From Sedimentisphaerales bacterium (lineage in GTDB: Bacteria; Planctomycetota; Phycisphaerae; Sedimentisphaerales; Anaerobacaceae), in the NCBI GenBank assembly GCA_016931715.1, contig JAFGEF010000089.1, positions 1-64,000 on the forward strand: 64,000 nt of DNA. The letters run 5' to 3'. The notes beneath the pieces were generated by a model. That model saw nothing but the letters and a program-made list of their open reading frames with translations. It searched no databases and was not told the DNA's origin. The position numbers and the translations under genes were made by a program. Shown piece after piece: positions 44,462 through 53,900 of this stretch (its first letter is position 1; every line of letters begins with the position of its first letter).

Positions 44462-45430
44462 TTATAGATATTCGTTTTTTTGCAGGTAGTTCAGGACGTA
44501 GTCCCTGATTGCGCTTTCGAGGGAGGTTGTTTCTTTATCGCAGCCTGCTTCACGAATTTTGGATATATCCGCGCAGGTATAATACTGATACTGATTTTTG
44601 ATAGAATCGGGCATGTCAACAAATTCTATGTTCGGCTTTTTGCCCATCGCCGCAAATACAGCGTTAACCAAATCCTTCCATGTACGCGGCGTACCCGTAC
44701 CTATATTGAAAATACCATTGGCATCTGGATTATCAAGAAAGAACAGTGTCATGTCAACTGCATCCCTGACATAGATAAAATCTCTTATCTGCCCGCCATC
44801 TTCATATTCAGGAATATATGATTTGAACAGGCAGACTTTTCCACTTGCGTTTATCTGCTCGAATGCCTTCATTACGAAGCTTCGCATATTTGCCTTGTGA
44901 TATTCGTTAGGTCCGAAAACGTTGAAATATTTCAAGCCAACGATTTTTTCCAACAAGTCGGTATTTTTCGCCCACAAGTCGAAAAGCTGCTTGGAATAGC
45001 CATACATATTAAGCGGCCTGAGGTTTTCAATCTCGTCTTCATTATCGATGAAACCTCTTGAGCCGTCCCCGTATGTAGCCGCACTTGATGCATAGATAAA
45101 ACGGATATCAGCCTCAGCAGCCCATGAAGCCAAAACTTTCGTATATTCGTAATTGTTCTTTATGAGAAAGGAGGCGTTTGTTTCTGTCGTGTCCGAGCAC
45201 GCGCCAAGATGAAAAACAGCATCGACGGAGTCATCAAACTGCTCATCTATCACCATGTCGAGGAAATCTTCTTTTTCGACATATTCAGTAAAGGACAAAT
45301 TCCGCAGGTTTTTCCACCTGCCGTCATTGCCCAACTGGTCAACTACGAGAATATCATTAATATGCCTTTTGTTCAACGCCGCGATTATCGCCGAGCCAAT
45401 AAATCCTGCTCCGCCTGTTACTATTATCAT
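44462..45430 (-). CDS. hldD: ADP-L-glycero-D-manno-heptose-6-epimerase
   Basis: A 322-residue SDR-family epimerase with ribosome site AGGAG. NAD binding is shown by GGAGFIGSAIIAAL (residues 6-19). The family signature is VVDQLGNDGRWKNL, then FHLGACSDTTETN, the catalytic YGYSK (near 146) and FNVFGPNEYHK. It converts ADP-D-glycero to ADP-L-glycero-manno-heptose for the lipopolysaccharide core. Together with kdsA in this window, it indicates an outer membrane carrying LPS. Terminator and neighbours give no operon partner. Confidence 0.92.
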   Translation of the reverse strand: MIIVTGGAGFIGSAIIAALNKRHINDILVVDQLGNDGRWKNLRNLSFTEYVEKEDFLDMVIDEQFDDSVDAVFHLGACSDTTETNASFLIKNNYEYTKVLASWAAEADIRFIYASSAATYGDGSRGFIDNEDEIENLRPLNMYGYSKQLFDLWAKNTDLLEKIVGLKYFNVFGPNEYHKANMRSFVMKAFEQINASGKVCLFKSYIPEYEDGGQIRDFIYVRDAVDMTLFFLDNPDANGIFNIGTGTPRTWKDLVNAVFAAMGKKPNIEFVDMPDSIKNQYQYYTCADISKIREAGCDKETTSLESAIRDYVLNYLQKNEYL

Positions 45431-45478
45431 AATAAAACTCCTGATAAAAACAGTGTTTAAATATCTAAATTCTAATTT

Positions 45479-45564
45479 CTAAATCCTAAATAAACAAATA
45501 ATGTTCAAATGTTAAAAATATTTAATTTTAGGTAATTTGAATTTATTTAGAATTTAGGATTTAG
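45479..45564. repeat. Inverted repeat CTAAATCCTAAA ... TTTAGGATTTAG
   Basis: Perfect 12-bp arms at 45479-45490 and 45553-45564, surrounded by near-repeats of TAAATTCTAA. The 62-bp centre is AT-rich and has no open frame. It resembles dispersed AT-rich repeats seen in planctomycete genomes. Mobile-element origin is not shown. Confidence 0.5.
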
Positions 45565-45661
45565 TGCTTAGTATTTTCATTTTAGTTCACTTTACACTTT
45601 TTTGATATAAATTTAGTTTGCCAGTGAGTAAGTGTCAAATAATAAAGTGCTATATGCGCAT

Positions 45662-45691
45662 AAAAAAGGCTGCCCGAAGATTCGAACAGCC
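45662..45691 (-). terminator. Rho-independent terminator, minus strand
   Basis: On the minus strand GGCTG and CAGCC enclose TTCG...CGGG. Six T residues follow directly. It would end a short transcript from the promoter at 45863-45891. Confidence 0.65.
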
Positions 45692-45719
45692 GGGGGAAGC
45701 CCTATAAAAAAACGATTTT

Positions 45720-45815
45720 TCAGCAAAGCGCTATATAGCTTGCTATCGCCAGAAATAAAATTCGCCTTTTGTTGAATGTAAATGGAAGCCACATTTCGTA
45801 ATAAAACTTTTTCAT
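45720..45815 (-). CDS. Possible 31-residue membrane peptide
   Basis: A short frame, MKKFYYEMWLPFTFNKRRIL then FLAIASYIALC, preceded by AGGA at 7 bp from the ATG. It has a basic start and one hydrophobic helix, and it is the only frame in the short promoter-to-terminator unit. It could be a small membrane protein. The transcript could equally be a regulatory RNA of about 200 nt in which the frame is chance. Confidence 0.4.
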   Translation of the reverse strand: MKKFYYEMWLPFTFNKRRILFLAIASYIALC

Positions 45816-45862
45816 TGCCGTTCCTGTATAATAAATATAACCATTTGTTTTATGATTATGTT

Positions 45863-45891
45863 ATAATATCAAAATCGTGCTTAAAAAGCAA
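45863..45891 (-). promoter_or_regulatory. Putative promoter of the small minus-strand unit
   Basis: On the minus strand, TTGCTT (45886-45891) and TATTAT (45863-45868) are spaced by 17 bp. Transcription would start near 45856 and run to the terminator at 45662. Confidence 0.45.
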
Positions 45892-46037
45892 GGAAAAACA
45901 TTTATAAATGTTCGTAACACCTTGATAACAATAAGGTTATATAACAGAATGGGACAACATTTTTTTGCTATTTTAGATTGTGTTTGAACTCAGAAAACAT
46001 GAAGGATTCGTTAGAAAAGATTGGAAAATCATTATAA

Positions 46038-46067
46038 TTGACAAACAAACTCATATCTCGTTATAAT
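46038..46067 (+). promoter_or_regulatory. tatA promoter
   Basis: Perfect TTGACA (46038-46043) and perfect TATAAT (46062-46067) with an 18-bp spacer, followed by the AGGAG ribosome site (46084-46088) and the tatA ATG. It would drive tatA and tatC. Confidence 0.75.
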
Positions 46068-46095
46068 ATTTTCATAGAAAATTAGGAGAATAATA

Positions 46096-46365
46096 ATGGT
46101 CGAATATGTTCATAATGCTCTGGCTTTTGGAATGCCTGGTACGTGGGAATGGATAATAATTCTTATCATTGCTTTATTGATTTTTGGCAGAAGGCTTCCT
46201 GAAATAGCACGCGGATTGGGAAAAAGCCTGACAGAATTCAAAAAAGGCATTCATGAAACCGAAGATACGAAAGATGAGTTTGTAAATGAAGTTAAGAAAA
46301 TCGGCGACAACGTTGAAAAAGAAAGCAAAGAAGCCGCTGGTTTGAATGATAATAACAAACATTAA
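46096..46365 (+). CDS. tatA: Twin-arginine translocase subunit TatA
   Basis: An 89-residue protein with one N-terminal membrane span (about 18-32, [15 protein letters not shown]), the FG hinge, and an amphipathic helix ([20 protein letters not shown]). A charged tail follows ([16 protein letters not shown]). This is the TatA/E form, with its membrane helix beginning after an unusually long 16-residue start ([16 protein letters not shown]). It forms the pore for folded proteins with RR signals. tatC follows 47 bp later, and no tatB is present. Confidence 0.9.
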   Translation: MVEYVHNALAFGMPGTWEWIIILIIALLIFGRRLPEIARGLGKSLTEFKKGIHETEDTKDEFVNEVKKIGDNVEKESKEAAGLNDNNKH

Positions 46366-46412
46366 TTCCTACGAGTATAGACTTCTTCACACTCGCCTTG
46401 CAAGATAAGAAA

Positions 46413-47237
46413 ATGGGCATAACCAAAAAGAAGAAGATTCAAGACCCCCTTGAAACAACAATGAGTCTCGGCGACCACCTGGAGGAGTTGCGTGCGCGCT
46501 TAATCCTTGCTCTTTTAGGTCTGGCTATTGGCATAATTGTATGCATGTTTTTGGGTGGAAAAATAATTTCGGTAATAGAAGTGCCATATAAAGATGCTAT
46601 GGGTGAAAACGCCCGTATGATAACTATATCCCCCGGTGAGGGATTTTCGAGTTACTTTAAGATAACTTTAATTGCAGGTCTGATTCTGACAGCTCCATGG
46701 GTATTTTATCAATTATGGATGTTCGTAGCCGCGGGTCTTTATCCTCACGAAAGAAAATATGTGCAGATTGCAGTGCCATTTTCAGCGGTATTGTTTATAA
46801 CAGGAGCTTTATTCTTCTTATTTGTTGTAGCACCGAAAGCCCTTAAATTTCTCGTTCTGTTCAACAAACAATTTCTTAATGTTGAATCCGCTTTTACTTT
46901 TCCCAATTACATTTCATTTGTCACGATGCTGATGCTGGTTTTCGGGCTTGCTTTCCAGACACCTATTGCAATCTTTGTTTTAAATAGAACAGGCCTTGTT
47001 TCAATTAAGACATTTTGTAAATCAAGAAAATATATGATTGTTGCTGTTGTGGCAATAGCGGCAGTTGTTACTCCAGGTCCTGATCCTGTATCCCAGATAT
47101 CCCTTGCGATTCCTCTTTATGCGTTGTTCGAGTTGGGAATTTTGCTGAGTTGGATTACAGAACACAGGAAGCAAAAGAAATTGGCTTCAAGCAGTACACA
47201 AATCCATCCTGATGAAGAGTTTAACAAAAAAAAATAA
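46413..47237 (+). CDS. tatC: Twin-arginine translocase subunit TatC
   Basis: A 274-residue protein (ATG at 46413; a TTG at 46398 is possible). The hallmark opening SLGDHLEELRARLILALL is present. Six membrane spans follow, with the conserved TAPWVFYQLWMFVAAGLYPHERKY motif split over the first periplasmic loop and span 2, then VTPGPDPVSQ. TatC binds the twin-arginine signal. Exported RR proteins in this window (15075, 54381) are likely clients. The C-terminus is basic and polar. Confidence 0.92.
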   Translation: MGITKKKKIQDPLETTMSLGDHLEELRARLILALLGLAIGIIVCMFLGGKIISVIEVPYKDAMGENARMITISPGEGFSSYFKITLIAGLILTAPWVFYQLWMFVAAGLYPHERKYVQIAVPFSAVLFITGALFFLFVVAPKALKFLVLFNKQFLNVESAFTFPNYISFVTMLMLVFGLAFQTPIAIFVLNRTGLVSIKTFCKSRKYMIVAVVAIAAVVTPGPDPVSQISLAIPLYALFELGILLSWITEHRKQKKLASSSTQIHPDEEFNKKK

Positions 47238-47245
47238 AAGTTTCT

Positions 47246-48652
47246 TTAATCGAGAATAACTTCTTCCTGATAATCCGGGACCATAACGGGCCAGTTCGTC
47301 TTTTCAGTGACATAATCTGCGAAATTCTTCGCACTTTCAATTTCGCCATGGACAACAAACAGCTTTCTCGGCGGCTTTTTCAGTCCGCTTAGCCAGTGAA
47401 GCAGCTCTTCTTTATCAGCATGCGCCGAAAAACCGTGTACGCGTACAATTTTCGCCTTAACCTCGTATTGTTTTCCGAGTATTCGAACTTCAGGTTCGCC
47501 GTCAACGATTCTTCTGCCAAGAGTTCCTGTCGCCTGATAACCGACAAACATTATTGTATTTTCAGGCTTGCTGATATTATTCACAAGGTGGTGTTTGATT
47601 CTGCCTCCTGTGCACATACCGGAACCAGCTATAACCATGATTGTGCCTTTTACATGATTAATGGCTTTGGACTCATCGCTTGTCCCTGCCATTTTCAATC
47701 CTTTAAATTCGAAAGGCGACTCGTGGTTCTTAATGAGTTCTGTCATTTCCTGATCAAACAAATTCCCATGCCTGCGGAACACTTTTGTAATGTTGGAAGC
47801 CATTGGGCTGTCTAAGTAAACTGTAATATGAGGTATAGCATCAGCACGCAGAAGCTCATTGATATAATAAAGCATTTCCTGCGAACGCTCCAATGCAAAG
47901 CTGGGTACGATAATATTGCCTCCCGCTTTTTTCGTTGAGTTAATCACATCAGCAATAATACCCTTAATATCTGCGGTCTCACCATGGACTCTGTCTCCAT
48001 AGGTCGATTCGACAAGTATATAATCCGCCTGATTGACTAACTGAGGGTCATGCAGAATAGGCCTGTTGGGTCTTCCTACGTCACCCGAAAACAGAACTGT
48101 TCGACTGTCTCCATCCTGCTTGACTTTGACTTTAATAACAGATGAGCCAAGCACATGTCCTGCATCGCAGAAAATCGCATCCATACAGTGATTTATTTTC
48201 ACATGCTGTTTATATCTTATCGGCTCGAAAAGCGGGAAACATGCTTCGACATCTGCAGTCGTATATAGCGGGACAACCGGATAAGGACCTTCACGCCCTT
48301 CCTTTTTATGTCTTTTCTTTTTGAACTCGGCATCTTCCATCTGTAATTTTGCCGAATCCAGCAGTATGATTTTCGCAATTTCCGCAGTTGCTTCAGTGCA
48401 GTATATTTTCCCTTTGAATCCCTGTGTAACCAGTCGCGGCAGCAGGCCGCAGTGATCGAGATGAGCATGCGTCAATAAAACAGCATCTATGCTATTTGGC
48501 GGAACAGGGAAAGAAGCCCAGTTTCGTTCCCTGAAGTGGCGTTCCTGAAAGAGACCGCAATCGACAAGAATTTTTGTGCCGTTGGCCTGTAATAAATGAC
48601 ATGAACCTGTAACGTTCCGGGCTGCTCCGAGAAATTTCAGTTTTATTTCCAT
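47246..48652 (-). CDS. Beta-CASP metallo-beta-lactamase ribonuclease (YSH1/CPSF-like)
   Basis: A 468-residue protein started at the ATG at 48652 (AAGGAAA upstream). The metallo-beta-lactamase core opens LGAARNVTGSCHLLQANG and has LLTHAHLDHCGLLPRL, with the HxHxDH zinc motif near residue 60. The FSGDVGR segment is Asp-bearing. The beta-CASP part has LDSPMASNITKVFRRHG (near 285), GSGMCTGGRIKHHL and VHGFSAHADKEEL. Members are RNA-processing nucleases related to archaeal and eukaryotic CPSF subunits. It would act on RNA in the cytoplasm. It converges with tatC (8-bp gap). Confidence 0.9.
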   Translation of the reverse strand: MEIKLKFLGAARNVTGSCHLLQANGTKILVDCGLFQERHFRERNWASFPVPPNSIDAVLLTHAHLDHCGLLPRLVTQGFKGKIYCTEATAEIAKIILLDSAKLQMEDAEFKKKRHKKEGREGPYPVVPLYTTADVEACFPLFEPIRYKQHVKINHCMDAIFCDAGHVLGSSVIKVKVKQDGDSRTVLFSGDVGRPNRPILHDPQLVNQADYILVESTYGDRVHGETADIKGIIADVINSTKKAGGNIIVPSFALERSQEMLYYINELLRADAIPHITVYLDSPMASNITKVFRRHGNLFDQEMTELIKNHESPFEFKGLKMAGTSDESKAINHVKGTIMVIAGSGMCTGGRIKHHLVNNISKPENTIMFVGYQATGTLGRRIVDGEPEVRILGKQYEVKAKIVRVHGFSAHADKEELLHWLSGLKKPPRKLFVVHGEIESAKNFADYVTEKTNWPVMVPDYQEEVILD

Positions 48653-48866
48653 TGCTTTCCTTAATTTGAATAACAATTGATATATAAACCTTTATTCTAC
48701 AATAATTTGCCATCTATGTCAAATATTGCTCCTATTAAATTCTGCTTGCAAAAGTTGCTTTATTGACTTATATGCTGAGCTCATTATAATACAGCAGAAT
48801 TAAACGGTGCAAATTTTCGCACTCTAAATACAGTTTAACAGTCATGGATGAAAAGGAGCAGCAGGG

Positions 48867-49826
48867 ATGGCAGTTTTGGTTGGTATAGATGAAGCAGGTT
48901 TCGGGCCGATTTTGGGGCCATTAATTGCTTCATCGTGCAGTTTTTCACTTCCAGATAACTTATTAAAATCCGACCTTTGGGAAATCCTGCGCAAGAGCAT
49001 TAGTGTCACGCGAAAACACCTTTTAGGCAGGCTGCTCGTTACTGACAGCAAAAAAGCTTACAGCAAATCAGCCGGAATAAAACATCTTGAGCGAACCGTA
49101 TTGACTATGCTCAAGAGTATGGACAGACAACCTCGTACGCTCGCTGAGCTTATCGAAATATTATGCCCGAGCAGTCTTGAGCGGCTTAATGAATATCCCT
49201 GGCATAAAAATATGCAGGAGTGCGAACTATCTAAAGATGAAGCAGACAGAAAAATAGCCTCAGCAGCTCTGTCAAATGATTTAACTTCCAACGGAATAGC
49301 GCTGCTTGATATACGAAGCTGCTGCCTTGATGTTGCGTATTACAATGCAATGGTCGAGGCAGTGAAAAACAAAGCCAATGTTCTCTTTACCGCTATTGCA
49401 CAGCTTATCAAAAACGCATACGATAGTTTTGCGGATGAAGAATTGCAAATCATAATTGACCACCAGGGCGGCCGAGTAAGATACCGTTTGAGCCTTCAGA
49501 AAATGTTTCCAGATATGGAACTAAAAATCCTGAAAGAAACTCCCGCGCTGAGCAGCTACGAATTGCAGGAGGGAAAAAAAGTAATGCGACTGCATTTTGT
49601 TGTCGGAGCCGACAGCAAGTATATGCCTGTGTCACTTGCTTCCATGGTCAGCAAATATCTTCGTGAGCTTCTTATTGGAAATATGAATCAATATTTTTCA
49701 GGATTTGACGCTGATTTAAAACCTACTGCCGGTTACTGGCAGGATGGATTGCGATTCATCAATGACATCAAAACAAACATCCCTCACGTCCACTTCGACA
49801 GCAACCAGCTTATCCGCTGCCGATAA
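48867..49826 (+). CDS. RNase HII-like protein, divergent
   Basis: A 319-residue protein whose start matches RNase HII: VGIDEAGFGPILGPLI. The usual GRG is here GFG, so the substrate-contacting Arg is lost. The TDSKKAYS motif follows near residue 58. The later acidic positions appear as IIIDHQGG (near 197) and VVGADSKYMPVSLASMVSKY (near 250), the RNase HII GDAK..SIAAASI..K segment. The four catalytic acids thus look conserved. About 100 extra residues lie between the DSKK motif and the third acid. It could cut RNA/DNA hybrids or another structured nucleic acid. It is annotated as hypothetical in most planctomycetes I can recall, but I have not searched. Confidence 0.75.
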   Translation: MAVLVGIDEAGFGPILGPLIASSCSFSLPDNLLKSDLWEILRKSISVTRKHLLGRLLVTDSKKAYSKSAGIKHLERTVLTMLKSMDRQPRTLAELIEILCPSSLERLNEYPWHKNMQECELSKDEADRKIASAALSNDLTSNGIALLDIRSCCLDVAYYNAMVEAVKNKANVLFTAIAQLIKNAYDSFADEELQIIIDHQGGRVRYRLSLQKMFPDMELKILKETPALSSYELQEGKKVMRLHFVVGADSKYMPVSLASMVSKYLRELLIGNMNQYFSGFDADLKPTAGYWQDGLRFINDIKTNIPHVHFDSNQLIRCR

Positions 49827-49899
49827 TAAAAAAATATTACTATGAATCGGCCCCCTTCTTAAACATCCTGTATGTGAATTGACAAATATACTTAAAAGC

Positions 49900-50661
49900 C
49901 TAATAAGTAACTTCACAATAAAGAGGCAAATGGTCAGAAAGGGATTGCCACTGTTTACCTTCAAGCAATTTCGCTGATACCACTTCGACCCCGCGACAAT
50001 AAATGCGATCCAGAGGCAGGACAGGTTTCTTCGATGGGAACGTACGAGCATGACGTCCGGTGGAGGACTGAAATATCTCCTGAGTCGGAATACTCTGCAT
50101 CAGAATTCTTGTGGTCATGCCGTACCAGTCATTGAAATCGCCGCCAATAACAATCGGACATTCATCCGGAACTTTCTCCCTGATTCGACTGCATAAAGTT
50201 TTTACCTGCATGTTTCGTCCGCGATGGAGTAAGTTGAGATGAATACAGAAGACATGAAGAGGATTCGCCAATCCAGGCAGAGGAATTACGCCGTGAAGAA
50301 TACCCCTGCTTTCAAAACGATTCGATGAAACATCGAGATTTTCCCATTCTGAAAAAGCAAACTTGCTTAAAATCGCGTTTCCATGGTGCCCGCTTGTATA
50401 AACTGAATTTTTTCCATAAGCATAATGAGGCCATACCTGGTCGGCAAGAAATTCAAATTGTGAATTTTCAGGCCAGTCTGCAATTTTTTTCTGATGTTTT
50501 TTATGCTCACCCAAAACTTCCTGCAGAAAGACAATATCGGGGTGGATATGTCGTAAAATATCACGCATTTGAACCAGAACAAACTCAGAATTACCGGCGG
50601 TAAATCCCTTGTGAATGTTATATGACAGAATTTTTAATCGATGCCTGGCAGTCCTGTTCAT
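49900..50661 (-). CDS. Endonuclease/exonuclease/phosphatase-family protein
   Basis: A 253-residue protein of the EEP fold. Motifs are LKILSYNIHKGF (Asn), DIVFLQEVLGEH (metal Glu near 47), HLNLLHRGRNMQV (His), IVIGGDFNDWYG (Asp/Asn near 170), PLDRIYC and SLSDHLPL (catalytic His). The family hydrolyses phosphodiesters in nucleic acids, lipids or inositol phosphates. The HKG signature after the first Asn is common in a bacterial subgroup that includes cardiolipin-linked and DNase-like proteins. No signal peptide. Confidence 0.88.
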   Translation of the reverse strand: MNRTARHRLKILSYNIHKGFTAGNSEFVLVQMRDILRHIHPDIVFLQEVLGEHKKHQKKIADWPENSQFEFLADQVWPHYAYGKNSVYTSGHHGNAILSKFAFSEWENLDVSSNRFESRGILHGVIPLPGLANPLHVFCIHLNLLHRGRNMQVKTLCSRIREKVPDECPIVIGGDFNDWYGMTTRILMQSIPTQEIFQSSTGRHARTFPSKKPVLPLDRIYCRGVEVVSAKLLEGKQWQSLSDHLPLYCEVTY

Positions 50662-50957
50662 TTCTGCTTGAAAAACCTTTTATTTAAATATCCATGATTC
50701 AATATTAATGATTAAATAATAGCCAGCAATTATAACATTCAAAACTGAAAAAGAAAAAAAATTTACTCATTAGAATCGTGGATATCAATGCGAGGCAGAA
50801 TATAGTATTTTTAAAGCAGAAGTGCTTTTCTTATAATGTAATCTTTTAATTCTCTTGACAATTACCAATCCTTCGTATAACGTGCCTTTTGGATAAAAGG
50901 GTTTTTGAATGAATATTTGGTATTTCAATAAGAAACTGTAATGAAAGGAGCAAATCG
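50662..50957. other. AT-rich spacer before the Gly-rich pectate-lyase-fold gene
   Basis: A 296-bp divergent spacer. TTGACA at 50855-50860 and TATAAC at 50876-50881 are spaced only 15 bp apart, so the promoter is weak or activator-dependent. The gene start has AAAGGAG. I see no gene or hairpin here. Confidence 0.35.
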
Positions 50958-53900
50958 ATGATCCGCACCACATTTATTGCCATTGTAATTTTAATTATTT
51001 CCTGCTCTGTCTCTTTTTCGGCACAGCCCGGTACAAATGAACAGAATCAGACCGATAGTAATTCCGTTTCATACTATCCTATACGTCCTGAAGACCCACA
51101 GGCTGTTTATTTTACAAAAGAGAATTTTCCTGATATACATGCCGACGGCACAGGCGATGACTCTGATGTCCTGCAGGAAGCTGTCAGCAATACCCGCGGC
51201 GGTATTATTTTCATTCCTGAAGGCCGTTATCGTATATCAAAGACTATTATCGTAGGCGGCGGTACTCGAATAATTGGTTATGGCAAAAAACGACCGGTAA
51301 TTGTGTTAGCTGCAAATTCTCCTAATTTCCAGTGGGGAACAGGAAAATATATGTTTCATTTTGCCCAAAGCAGCCTTCCGACCGGAGGTTCAGGTGCAGG
51401 AGGCGGAATGATGGGAGGTATGATGGGAGGAGGAATGATGGGAGGCAGAGGAGGCGCAGCTCCCGGAGGTATGATGGGCGGCAGAGGAGAAGCACAGGGT
51501 GAAAGACGCGGCGGCGAACGAGGTACGGTTCCTGGAGCAGGTAACATCCAGGGAGCTATCGGTGGACAAGGCGGCGATGGAGCATTCGGCGGACGAGGCG
51601 GAGATGCCGGTTTTGGCGGAACACGAGGTGGCGGCAGAAGCGGTGGTCAACGTGGAGGTGGAAATCGTGGTGGAGGTATGATGGGCGGAATGATGGGAGG
51701 CAGAGGCGGCAGAGGAGGTCTGTTCAATGATGCTTTAGAAACAACCTTCTACGGCGGCATGGATAATATTGATATTGAAATAGAGAATGGAAATCCAGCG
51801 GCTATTGCAATTCGTTTTCATGTAGCCCAGCACAGTTTCCTGCGCCATATGAATTTTAATATTACAAACGCATATGCAGCTATTGAAGATGTTGGAAATC
51901 AGACAAACGATATTCATGTTAACGGCGGAAAATACGGAATAATTACAAGAAGAACATCGCCAGTCTGGCAATTCCTTCTGATGGATTCACACTTTGAAAA
52001 CCAGACTGAAGCAGGCATCCAAACAATGGAAGCCGGTTTTACGATGATTCGATGCAGTTTCGATAATATGCCGGTTGCTGTTCAATTATTTATTGGAGAA
52101 GTTGAACAGCTTTATGGACGCGATTTGCGTATGAGCAATATCACTTTTGCCGGTTTCAAACATGGTAATCCGGATAATTTCCATGCCACTGTGAATTTTG
52201 AAAATGTTGCCTGCACAAATGTTCCTGCGTTCTATCGTGGAAACGAAGTACTCAGGGTACCATCTCAACATTATGTAATGGATAAATTCTCGGTTGGTCT
52301 TGAGATTGGTCCGGATGGCAGAGAACAGGGAGTTATGATGAAGCATAAGGAACATCCGGTTTCTCAACCGGCACCTATTGTTCCGACAGATATACCTGCC
52401 CTGCCGCCAATGAGCGAATGGATTAATGCAAATTCGGTCGGCATATCTCAAAGTAACGATGGTCAGACTAATTCACAGGCTATAAAAGATGCAATGAAAC
52501 AGCATAAGGCGATATACTTCCCATCTGGAAGATACAGTTTCGCTGAACCGGTAAGACTTGAGAAAGATACAGCCATAATCGGCTTGCATCCGAGCAGAAC
52601 TACATTTTCAGTGCAAGGTGGTGGAGCTGCTGACGGAGAACGTATCGGCGGTATAATTGCACCAAAAGGCGGAAAAAATATTGTAAGTTCGATTTCCGTT
52701 TCACCCGGCGGATTTGCCGGTGTTCTTTGGATGGCAAGTCCCGAATCATTGCTGGATGATGTATCATTTGGCGGCGGCGGTGGCGGCGGTCGTGGCGGTA
52801 GAGGTGGAACCGCTAATACAGATACAACCTTCCGCAATCCTGACCTTATGATTACTGATGGCGGTGGTGGAATATTCAGAGGTAATTGGCCGCACGGAAC
52901 AAGTTCGAGTGAAGGACTGGTCATTACAAATACTTCGACAAAAGGCAAGATTTATCAGATGTCGGTCGAACACCATTACCGTGTAGAGCTTGTACTGCAA
53001 AATGTCGAAAACTGGGAGTTCTATGCCTTACAGACCGAAGAAGAAAATCCCGCAGGACATGAAGCAAACTCAATGCACATGGATAATTGTAAAAACATCC
53101 TGTTCGCGAATACATATATGTATCGTGTTTCACGTTGTACACTGCCGGCTAAATACGGCATGATAATTCGTAATTCTGACAATATCAGATTTGAGAATAT
53201 GAAAGTATTCGCTCAAACCAGGCTTGCATTCGATACAGCAGTATTTGCGGAAGATAGCGGCGTGGAAGCTCGTCAGCATTTCTTTACAAATTTCGTTGTG
53301 AATAAAGACATGAAAGCTCCCGAACCACTTCCATTGCCGCAGGGATTATTCCAAACGGGTACTAAAGTGGAAAAACTGGCAACCGGATACACTAATTCCA
53401 CGAGTTTAACAACAGATACAAAAGGAACTCTGTTTTTCTCCGATGACTATAATAAAAATATTTATAGGTGGAACGAAGCCAATAAGCAGGCAGAACAGAT
53501 TGCCCAAACCCCGGACATGACTCAGGTTATGGCGTTCGTGGAACCATCGACACTCTTAATGATTGGTCGAGGAAGCACAAGCGGATGTCCGGTTTACAGC
53601 CTGGATTTATCTCAAAATGGAGCAACTCCACAGGTGGTGAATGGAGCACCTGATGCGCTGTTTGACACAAAACTGATGATTCCTCTTGGAATACATAACA
53701 TGATGTCGGTACTGGATGACCTTATGGAAAATCGCAACTATGTATATAGTGGTATGAGTAATACGGCAGTTGCTACTATTATCGAGAATGCCCCTCGCGC
53801 ATATTATTATGCTCCGGGAACCAAAACTGCAATCAAGGCAGGCGGGACATGGCGCCCGCTTCCGCAAAGCGCCAATATCAAAGCGTTTGCTCCCGGTGAT

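Larger units (their letters stand above)
45431..46095. other. Long intergenic region with inverted repeat, small ORF and two promoters
   Basis: These 665 bp hold an AT-rich inverted repeat (45479-45564), a copy of AAAGTGAAC on the minus strand near 45585, and a small minus-strand transcription unit (promoter 45863-45891, ORF 45720-45815, terminator 45662-45691). The tatA promoter is at 46038-46067. A hairpin, ACCTT...AAGGT, lies near 45920-45938. Between these I see nothing else. Confidence 0.5.

Noticed and set aside
45862-45900. 6S RNA considered for the short minus-strand transcript
   Set aside because: The 5' and 3' ends do not form the long closing stem and central bubble expected for 6S RNA, so I keep it as an unassigned small transcript.
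51385-51720. Regular GGA/ATG repeats considered as a CRISPR array
   Set aside because: Units are short, continuous and in frame in a coding gene. There are no spaced direct repeats with unique spacers.
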